Shown here one piece after another: positions 1-5,360 of a stretch of DNA of 7,965 nucleotides. The notes under the pieces are model-generated. The model was not told the DNA's origin. It made no database searches and saw only the letters and a program-made list of their open reading frames with translations. This DNA comes from Planctomycetota bacterium. Lineage in GTDB: Bacteria; Planctomycetota; MHYJ01; JACQXL01. The stretch is taken from assembly GCA_016208805.1 (NCBI GenBank), contig JACQXL010000140.1:1-7965 (forward strand). The letters are read 5' to 3'. The position numbers were made by a program, and so were the translations under genes. How positions within the stretch are numbered: the first letter of the stretch is position 1; the number at the start of each line of letters is the position of its first letter.

Positions 1-114
1 CACTTTCTATTGAGGGTAGTTTGTGGTGGTAGTGGTGGTATAAAGTTATTATCGGCTTTTTGGGCCGGAAACTTGACCGTCCAAACAGCAGTTAAAAATC
101 CACCATAATTTTTC
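1..114. other. left-edge stretch without an assignable gene
   Basis: No convincing complete gene is visible. Plus frame 1 is open from the window edge to a TAA at 106-108 (35 codons, Gly/Val/Leu-rich) and could be the end of an upstream gene, but I recognise nothing in it. Two minus frames are also open to the edge. A GGT/TGG-rich run lies at about 23-39. No strong terminator hairpin is present before the promoter that starts at 115. Confidence 0.3.
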
Positions 115-142
115 TTGACAACAACCTTATTTAGGATATAGT
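115..142 (+). promoter_or_regulatory. sigma70-type promoter for the secreted Trx-like gene
   Basis: A perfect -35 TTGACA (115-120) and a -10 TATAGT (137-142) are separated by 16 bp. Transcription should start near 149, just before the TAAATA duplication (151-156) that borders the foldback element. This is the only clear promoter upstream of the gene at 377, so the element would be transcribed in a leader of about 228 nt. The assignment rests on consensus match alone. Confidence 0.55.
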
Positions 143-150
143 ATAAAAGG

Positions 151-348
151 TAAATACTGAACTCTTGCGAAATGCCCCTTTTGTCATTCTGAACGGAGTC
201 CGCCATAGGCGGACTGAGTGAAGAATCTCCGTTTTATGCGCCTGCCTGCGCCAAGCGGAGCGCGTCAGGCAGGGATTCTTCGCCCTACGGGCTCAGAATG
301 ACACTTTTTGGGTGGTTTATTTCCCATTTCGCAAGAGTTCAGTAAATA
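151..348. mobile_element. MITE-like foldback element with TAAATA target duplication
   Basis: The element proper is 157-342 (186 bp). It starts with CTGAACTCTTGCGAAATG (157-174) and ends with the exact reverse complement (325-342), an 18-bp perfect terminal inverted repeat. TAAATA at 151-156 and 343-348 looks like a target site duplication. Nested inside are further inverted pairs: an 11-bp TGTCATTCTGA arm (182-192 with 293-303), GAAGAATC (220-227 with 274-281), CCTGCCTG (241-248 with 266-273) and a small hairpin AGTCCGCC-ATA-GGCGGACT (197-215). It therefore looks like two TCATTCTGA...GAAGAATC units facing each other inside longer ends. There is no coding capacity, so it would be non-autonomous and moved by a transposase supplied elsewhere. 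Confidence 0.75.
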
Positions 349-376
349 GCAGATAAATAATAAGGAGGGAAAATAT

Positions 377-1249
377 ATGCGTAAGATAATAGCAATCCTA
401 ACATTGATGTCTATGGGTTTGAGTGTTTTCGGGTTCCCGAAAGGCGGGGGCGGCGGTCCGAGCGGTCCGCCACCGCAGGATATTAACTGGACTAAATATG
501 ACGATGCCCTCGGGGCGAGCGGCAATAAACAGGTGATGCTGGTTTTCCTGGGCACGGAAAAGGACCGCTACACCTTAACCGAAAAGACCAAGATTCTGGC
601 CACCAGCGAGGTATTTAATATGCAGTTCGTAGCCGTGATTCTGGAACGGGATGACCTTAAGATAATTAAAGAGATTATTGCCAATAAACCGCCCGCCGAT
701 AAACCAAAGCGTGAAATAGAAATCGCGGCCAAATATAAGGTTACCGCTTTGCCCAAGGTGCTGGGCTGTGATTGCTATGGTTCCGAACTGCAGACGGTTG
801 AGCCGGAATTCCTGAAATCGGCCGGTAAACTGGATAAACTCGCCAGGGAGTTAAAAGACAAGCAGACAAAATTGGAAACCGATTTAGGCAAGCAATATAC
901 TAAGGCGGAGAAGTCGTTTGACAAGGAGAAGGAGAAGAATAGTTTTAGCCCGGCCACCATCGGCGACCTTCAGAAGATTGCAAAATACACCGGCTACGAG
1001 CCCTGCGCCAAGGCGCAGTCCAAATTAGACGAGATTAACAAAGTGGCCGATGATGAATTTAATGCCGCCGCGGGCAATGCCGAAGCCGACCCCAAGGCCG
1101 CACTCAAGGAACTGGAAAATATCCAGAAGAAGTACAAAGGCCTGCCGGCCGGCACCAAGGCCGAAGAGAAGATAAAAGAACTTAAAGCCCCTGCGGCCCC
1201 GCTTCCGAAAGAGGAGAAGAAGGAAGCGCCAAAAGAACCTCCCAAATAA
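377..1249 (+). CDS. secreted thioredoxin-fold-like protein with Lys/Glu-rich C-terminal helices
   Basis: This 290-residue protein is probably exported. Residues 1-19 form a signal peptide (basic MRKK-like start, hydrophobic core, likely cut after VFG19), followed by a Gly/Pro-rich linker (21-33). Residues 37-135 resemble a thioredoxin fold: WTKYDDAL, a hydrophobic strand VMLVFLG (53-59), FVAVILE, then AAKYKVTALPKVLGCD with P126 in the usual cis-proline position. The CxxC active site is absent from its expected place after the VMLVFLG strand (GTEKDRY follows), and the only close cysteines are C131 and C133 (CDC). Residues 150-270 are charged and helical, probably coiled coil, and the tail (271-290) is Pro/Lys/Glu-rich. 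The ATG follows a strong AAGGAGG (362-368) at 8-nt spacing. A redox, chaperone or scaffold role is possible, but the function is unknown. The gene runs convergent to kdsB with 34 bp between stops. Confidence 0.8.
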   Translation: MRKIIAILTLMSMGLSVFGFPKGGGGGPSGPPPQDINWTKYDDALGASGNKQVMLVFLGTEKDRYTLTEKTKILATSEVFNMQFVAVILERDDLKIIKEIIANKPPADKPKREIEIAAKYKVTALPKVLGCDCYGSELQTVEPEFLKSAGKLDKLARELKDKQTKLETDLGKQYTKAEKSFDKEKEKNSFSPATIGDLQKIAKYTGYEPCAKAQSKLDEINKVADDEFNAAAGNAEADPKAALKELENIQKKYKGLPAGTKAEEKIKELKAPAAPLPKEEKKEAPKEPPK

Positions 1250-1251
1250 GC

Positions 1252-1272
1252 GTAACCACAAAGACACAAAGG
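1252..1272. repeat. short tandem CACAAAG repeat between convergent genes
   Basis: GTAACCACA (1252-1260) runs into two CACAAAG copies with an 8-bp period (1257-1263 and 1265-1271). The same GTAACCACA nonamer occurs at 5346-5354, just before the waaF start. It fills most of the 34-bp gap between the Trx-like gene and kdsB. No terminator hairpin is visible in the gap. Confidence 0.4.
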
Positions 1273-1283
1273 GGAACCAAGGA

Positions 1284-1994
1284 TTACTTTGCACCGCTGG
1301 GGCGAGCCCGCCGGACGAAGGCGCGGTAATCTGCCGGTGTGTCTATGCCGTAAGAGGCATTTCCGACCATACCCACCTTAATAGTAAATCCATTTTCCAG
1401 TGCCCGGAGTTGCTCCAGTTTGACTATTTTCTCTGACAGCGTCTGCGGCAGTTTGACGAGTTCCAGCAGGGCATTCCGCTTATAACCGTAGATGCCGATG
1501 TGGCGGGCCACAGAAATAGATTCCGCGGATTTACGGTAGAAACCAAGCGCAAAATTACGCTTATCCAATAGCACCTTAACCTTGCTGGGGTCTGTTAATT
1601 CTTTCTTCTGCAAAGGACAAGCAAGCGTGGCGATATCAACACCGGCTGAGTTGAGCAGTTTGATTGTTTTATCAATGGCGTCGGGGTCTATTACCGGCTC
1701 ATCGCCCTGGACATTGACCACCAGCGGATAGTTTAAGTTTGCGGCCACCTCGGCCACCCGCTCCGTGCCGCAGGTATGATGCCGCGATGTCATTGTTACT
1801 TCGGCGCCGAAACCCCGGGCGGCCTGATAGACCCGCCGGTCATCCGTGGCAATAATGACACGGTCAACCAGTTTTGCCCTGGTTACCTGCTCGTAAGTGT
1901 GTTGAATCAGGTATTTACCGGTTGCCCGCAGGAGCATCTTGGCCGGTAACCTGGTTGAGCCATACCGGGCCGGAATTACCACAAGCGTTTTCAT
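1284..1994 (-). CDS. kdsB: 3-deoxy-manno-octulosonate cytidylyltransferase (CMP-Kdo synthetase)
   Basis: KdsB joins CTP and Kdo to give CMP-Kdo, the activated donor for attaching Kdo to lipid A in the cytoplasm. The 236-residue product carries the family signature in order: IPARYGSTRLPAK (7-19), ATDD (49-52), CGTERVAEV (75-83), NVQGDEP (94-100, with the metal-binding Asp), HIGIYGYK (165-172), KLEQLRALE (192-200) and GIDTPADY (216-223). Known KdsB proteins usually read SGTER and LPGKPL; here they are CGTER and LPAKML. The stretch between ALGFYR and RHIGIYGYK is about 13 residues shorter than in E. coli KdsB and lacks the usual IPWDRD-type segment, which accounts for most of the reduced length (about 248 is usual). 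The gene starts 13 bp after the TPR gene stop, without an evident Shine-Dalgarno, so it is probably co-transcribed from the waaC side. Confidence 0.93.
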   Translation of the reverse strand: MKTLVVIPARYGSTRLPAKMLLRATGKYLIQHTYEQVTRAKLVDRVIIATDDRRVYQAARGFGAEVTMTSRHHTCGTERVAEVAANLNYPLVVNVQGDEPVIDPDAIDKTIKLLNSAGVDIATLACPLQKKELTDPSKVKVLLDKRNFALGFYRKSAESISVARHIGIYGYKRNALLELVKLPQTLSEKIVKLEQLRALENGFTIKVGMVGNASYGIDTPADYRAFVRRARPSGAK

Positions 1995-2007
1995 AATTGT
2001 AGATTGT

Positions 2008-3429
2008 CTATTTCCCGCGTTGTTTCAGGTCTTCCACGAGTTTCTTTATTTCTTTATCGTCTTTCTGTTTCAAATAGCGTTCAAATGCGGTGAGCGCTTC
2101 TTCGTATCTGGCCAGCCGGTAATAGGTAGCGCCGAGATTCTTATAGGCTTCGGCGCCGTCGGGCTTGAGAAAAACCGCATCCTTGAAATCGCTGATGGCA
2201 TCGTCCCATTGTTCTTTGGCCGCATAGGCAATCCCGCGGTTATTATAGGCATCGCTGAACTTGTTATCAAGCGATATGGCGCTGGTAAAATCCTTTATGG
2301 CTTCATCATTGTCCTTCTTGCCCAGATAGATTAATCCGCGGTTGTAATAGGCCTGTGGTGTCGGCTTGATTTCTATAGCGCCGGTGATGTCCTTGAGAGC
2401 GTAATTGGTATGCTGTTGTTTCCAGTAGACTATCCCGCGATTGAGATAGGCATCGGCATAATCGTCGGTCAATTCAATGGCTTTATCAAAGTTACGGCGG
2501 GCGTCTATCAGTTCGTTCATATTAAAATAGGCCACGCCGAGGTTGTAATAGGTATTGGGGCAATCCGGTTCCAGCCGGACCGCGTTGCGCAGGTCGCGGG
2601 CCGCATCGGCGAATTGGCCTTTCTTGAGGTAAACCGCGCCGCGGCTCTTGTACGCCTCGGTAAAATCAGACAGCAGTTTCAGCGAGTTGGCGAAATCATT
2701 CAGCGCCTCGTCCACGGCGCCCTGCTGGAGATGCCAGACGCCGCGGTTATAGATAATCAGACCGACAAATCCTTTCTTGTGAATCGGCGTCAGCCGGATT
2801 TCATGGCCGGTGCTGTAGGCCGGAATGATATCGCCGACCAGTTTCTTGGTGCGTGCTTTGTATTCCTTGTCGGTTATCTCGCCGCCGCCCGCGGTGGTTT
2901 CAATATTACGGTATTTGCCGTCCTGGCGGTAGCGCAGGAAGACGTGCTGGGGAACAATCACCGCCTCCAGCGGCAGGTTCAGCCGTTCGGCCAGCGCAAA
3001 ATACAGGGTGGATGAACCCAGGCAATTGCCTTTGTTGTTATCCAGCACCTGGTTGAGCAGGAATTTGTCCGGCGTGGCAACGGATGCGTTATCGCCTGAA
3101 AGGATGGATTCACTGCTGTATTGATGCCTGTCATAGAGGCAGGAATTAATCGCCGCAAGTATCCGGTAGTGGTCGGTGGAGTCGCCCAATTCGTTCTTTA
3201 TCTCATTTGCCATTAAGTTGACCTGGGTCAGCCCGATTTCAACGCTGGCATCAGGATAAACGGTCTTGGCGATAATCAGGGCGGCCTCGGCCAGGTCTAT
3301 TTCCTTGTCCGGCACGGAGCCGAGTGATAGTTTTTCTATAAGTTCGGTCTCGGATTGTTCGGCATAAATTGGCAGACCGAATAGTAAAAATACGGCTAAA
3401 ATAATAATCCGTGAAATCCGTGGCTTCAT
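2008..3429 (-). CDS. secreted transglutaminase-like (SirB1-type) protein with seven TPRs
   Basis: This 473-residue protein has a signal peptide (MKPRISR, hydrophobic 8-20, cleavage after IYA23), so it should act in the periplasm or at an envelope surface. Residues about 45-215 resemble the SirB1/Transglut_core2 family: GNCLGSSTLYFALAERLNLP with C136, PQHVFLRY with H162, and NIETT with E177, a possible Cys-His-Glu triad of the transglutaminase/papain-like fold. Seven tetratricopeptide repeats follow from about 225 to 458, each about 34 residues (for example RGAVYLKKGQFADAARDLRN), ending in a basic tail. TPRs bind protein partners. The start ATG overlaps the waaC-like stop (ATGA at 3429-3426), implying translational coupling. 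SirB1-type proteins have no firmly established reaction, so peptidase, transferase or pure scaffold are all possible. A role in LPS or envelope assembly is inferred from context only. Confidence 0.85.
   Translation of the reverse strand: MKPRISRIIILAVFLLFGLPIYAEQSETELIEKLSLGSVPDKEIDLAEAALIIAKTVYPDASVEIGLTQVNLMANEIKNELGDSTDHYRILAAINSCLYDRHQYSSESILSGDNASVATPDKFLLNQVLDNNKGNCLGSSTLYFALAERLNLPLEAVIVPQHVFLRYRQDGKYRNIETTAGGGEITDKEYKARTKKLVGDIIPAYSTGHEIRLTPIHKKGFVGLIIYNRGVWHLQQGAVDEALNDFANSLKLLSDFTEAYKSRGAVYLKKGQFADAARDLRNAVRLEPDCPNTYYNLGVAYFNMNELIDARRNFDKAIELTDDYADAYLNRGIVYWKQQHTNYALKDITGAIEIKPTPQAYYNRGLIYLGKKDNDEAIKDFTSAISLDNKFSDAYNNRGIAYAAKEQWDDAISDFKDAVFLKPDGAEAYKNLGATYYRLARYEEALTAFERYLKQKDDKEIKKLVEDLKQRGK
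3406..3422. repeat. tandem AATCCGTG repeat encoding the signal-peptide N-region
   Basis: AATCCGTG occurs at 3406-3413 and 3415-3422 (9-bp period). On the coding strand this is CACGGATT twice, giving PRISRI directly after the Met-Lys of the TPR gene. Such tandem words resemble dispersed intergenic repeats, which would mean that the gene start was built partly from a repeat. The repeat itself is seen; its origin is inferred. Confidence 0.4.
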
Positions 3430-4502
3430 ATCGCTAACATCTTCTTTGTCTGTTCAAATACTTCATCCGCGGTTATCAGGTTCATACAATCCGGTTTACT
3501 GCAGGTCCGTTTTCGGCAGGGACTGCAGGGAATGTCTTTCCTGACAACAACCGCATCAGCCCGGGGTGGATAGGGGCTATAGACCGCCGGGTCTTTCGGG
3601 CCGAACAGGGCTATCAGCGGACGGCCCAGGGCATTAGCCAGATATAACGGGCCGGAATCGCTCCCGATAAACAGGTTCGCCCGGCTGAAGATGGCGGCAG
3701 ATTGGGCCAGCGAGATTAGTTTGGTGATAATTAACGGTTTATGTTTCATCAGCGCGGCAATAGATTCTACCAGCAGCCGCTCGCCCGGGCCCCAAGATAA
3801 CAGTACATCAACGTTACCGTCCGTCTGGGCTATCAGCCGGTCGGCTAATTGGGCGTATTTGTCCGGCGCCCAGCGCTTGTAAGCGCCGAACTTGCTGGTG
3901 CCCGGATGAATCACCGTTAATTTATTTGTGCGGCCTGCCCGAATGTCTTGGTCAGGTGGGCGGTTCGCTTTCAGGAAGTTATACGCCCATAACTGGTCTT
4001 CCGGCGGGATGAGGATATCATACTCTATTCTATCGTCCCGGACCGTCAGACCGAGAGACTTAAGGAACAGGAGACCGCGCTGGGTGCGGTTGAGCCCGTC
4101 CGGGCGGGACGGCAAAGATATTTTACGGTTGGTGAAAAACCAGTTGCATTCTCTGGAGATGTCGTTTGAGAAGCCGACCCGTTCTCTGGCGCCGCTTAAG
4201 GCGCCGACCAGCCCGCTTTTGAGGTTGCCCTGCAGGTCAATCGCGACATCAAACCGGGCCCGGCGCAGCCGCCGGATGAATTCCGGTAACGCAGACTTTT
4301 TAGCTCGGTTAAAGACAAAGATGTCGTTGATGTCCGGATGTCCTTTGAGCAGTCCGGCGGCCCGGTCTTCCACAGCCCAGCCGATGTAACTTTTGGGCAA
4401 CGCCCGCCGCAGGGCGGTTAAGGTCGGCAACGTATTTATCACATCGCCCATTGCGCTCAGGCGGATGATAAGAATTTTATTGTATTGCACGGCCATAGAC
4501 AT
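3426..4502 (-). CDS. ADP-heptose:LPS heptosyltransferase, WaaC-like (GT9)
   Basis: Glycosyltransferase family 9 enzymes transfer L-glycero-D-manno-heptose from ADP-heptose to the LPS inner core at the cytoplasmic face of the inner membrane. The 358-residue product begins ILIIRLSAMGDVINTLPTL (10-28), where D20 matches the catalytic Asp of WaaC (GDV). It continues with WAVED (42-46), DLQGNLKSG (89-97), HPGTSKFGAYKRW (199-211) and GSDSGPLYLANALGRP (280-295), then LFGPKDP. The spacing and the SAMGDV opening fit heptosyltransferase I better than II. The usual His in the DSGxxH motif is Tyr287 here. The tail carries C326-x2-C329-x4-C334-x4-C339, a cysteine pattern shared with the WaaF-like protein in this window. 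It leads the minus-strand operon. A second ATG lies two codons in (4496), and neither start has a Shine-Dalgarno. Exact acceptor specificity is not readable. Confidence 0.88.
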   Translation of the reverse strand: MSMAVQYNKILIIRLSAMGDVINTLPTLTALRRALPKSYIGWAVEDRAAGLLKGHPDINDIFVFNRAKKSALPEFIRRLRRARFDVAIDLQGNLKSGLVGALSGARERVGFSNDISRECNWFFTNRKISLPSRPDGLNRTQRGLLFLKSLGLTVRDDRIEYDILIPPEDQLWAYNFLKANRPPDQDIRAGRTNKLTVIHPGTSKFGAYKRWAPDKYAQLADRLIAQTDGNVDVLLSWGPGERLLVESIAALMKHKPLIITKLISLAQSAAIFSRANLFIGSDSGPLYLANALGRPLIALFGPKDPAVYSPYPPRADAVVVRKDIPCSPCRKRTCSKPDCMNLITADEVFEQTKKMLAI

Positions 4503-4507
4503 ATAAT
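4480..4507 (+). promoter_or_regulatory. candidate promoter for the kinase-waaF pair
   Basis: A perfect TATAAT (4502-4507) lies 16 bp after TTGTAT (4480-4485), giving a start near 4514 and a leader of about 24 nt to the ATG at 4538. The -35 lies inside the divergent waaC-like coding region. On the minus strand, TATAGT (4513-4508) sits five bases before the waaC-like ATG, so opposing -10 boxes would be one base apart and a nearly leaderless minus transcript is possible. The -35 match is only moderate. Confidence 0.4.
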
Positions 4508-4537
4508 ACTATATCAAGATTAAAACGCCAGACTTTT

Positions 4538-5344
4538 ATGTATGACATTCCGGCCAATTTTGAGGTAATCCAGCAACAAAACTGCACCTGCGTCATCCGG
4601 CAGGATTACAAGGATAAGATTGACCGGCTCTTAGCGCCCGGCGATGCACGGACGATTAAAGGGCGGGCCGAGCACCCGGTTATCCGGCTGGATACTGATA
4701 CATTCGTTATCATCCGTCGGTATAAACGGGGCGGGCTGGCCGGTCTGGTTTTGCCGGATATATTCCTGGGTAGCGGCCGGGCCGGACAGGAGTTGGTCGT
4801 GACCGAAAAGGCGCGGGCGGCCGGCGCGCCGGTGCCCGAGGCGCTCGGCATCGTCATTAAACCCGTTTTCGGATACCTCTGCCGGATTTATATTATCACC
4901 AGACAAATCACCGGAGCGACAACGCTGTATGAAACGCTCCTCTCACTTAAGAATATAACCGATTCGGCATTGTTGCTATCCCAAAAGACTAAATTAATCA
5001 AGGCGGTCAGCCAGGCCGTGTTCAAACTGCATAATGCCGGCGTCTGGCACGCCGATTTACAACTGCGCAATATCCTGATTAATGGCAATACGGCGTATCT
5101 GATAGATTTTGATAAGGCCAAATATTATAAACAACTGTCGCTGGCTCAAAAGGTCGGCAATTTAATCCGCATCAATCGGTCATTATTGAAACTGAAACTG
5201 TTCGGAGTAACGGCTACAGATAAAATACGGTTTCTCAAAGAATACTTTGGCGGTGAATGGCCGTCCGCGCCCAAGGAAAACATTATCAAGGATTGTATCA
5301 GAAATGCCAATCTTCACCAGTGGTGGTGGCGGTTCTTCCCGTAA
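4538..5344 (+). CDS. Kdo/LPS core kinase (KdkA/WaaP family)
   Basis: This 268-residue protein belongs to the lipopolysaccharide kinase group with a protein-kinase-like fold, which uses ATP to phosphorylate Kdo (KdkA) or heptose (WaaP) of the inner core in the cytoplasm. Residues 41-66 contain the family-like KGRAEHPVIRL...VIIRRYKRGGL, and PVPEALG follows (98-104). The catalytic loop is LHNAGVWHADLQLRNILI (164-181) with D173 and N178, and the metal-binding motif is LIDFDKA (188-194) with D190. The HADL/IDFD wording is closest to Kdo kinase, so single-Kdo phosphorylation is a fair guess, but heptose kinase is not excluded. The C-terminus ends in WWWRFFP, encoded by a TGG run. It is divergent from the waaC-like gene across 35 bp and 16 bp upstream of waaF, probably one transcript. 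No Shine-Dalgarno precedes the ATG. Confidence 0.87.
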   Translation: MYDIPANFEVIQQQNCTCVIRQDYKDKIDRLLAPGDARTIKGRAEHPVIRLDTDTFVIIRRYKRGGLAGLVLPDIFLGSGRAGQELVVTEKARAAGAPVPEALGIVIKPVFGYLCRIYIITRQITGATTLYETLLSLKNITDSALLLSQKTKLIKAVSQAVFKLHNAGVWHADLQLRNILINGNTAYLIDFDKAKYYKQLSLAQKVGNLIRINRSLLKLKLFGVTATDKIRFLKEYFGGEWPSAPKENIIKDCIRNANLHQWWWRFFP

Positions 5345-5360
5345 AGTAACCACAGATTAT

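Noticed and set aside
155..344. CRISPR-like or terminator reading of the repeated 5' region
   Set aside because: The repeats are inverted and nested, not regularly spaced direct repeats, and there is no T-run after the final arm; terminal repeats plus a target duplication fit a mobile element better.
2410..3015. 201-codon plus-strand frame antisense to the TPR gene
   Set aside because: It is a shadow of the repetitive TPR coding region; the minus-strand frame has clear domains and operon linkage.
4187..4212. GGCGCC-rich inverted repeat inside the waaC-like gene
   Set aside because: It encodes the ordinary Gly-Ala-Leu-Ser-Gly-Ala stretch of the GT9 fold with no extra residues, so it is explained by coding content.
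3928..4389. 153-codon plus-strand frame antisense to the waaC-like gene
   Set aside because: Arg/Ser-rich shadow translation with no recognisable family, fully inside a well-supported GT9 gene.
5247..5360. Upstream in-frame ATG extending waaF by 38 residues
   Set aside because: It overlaps the kinase gene by 98 bp, and the extra residues (Arg/Gly/Ser-rich) precede the conserved WaaF N-terminus that starts at 5361.
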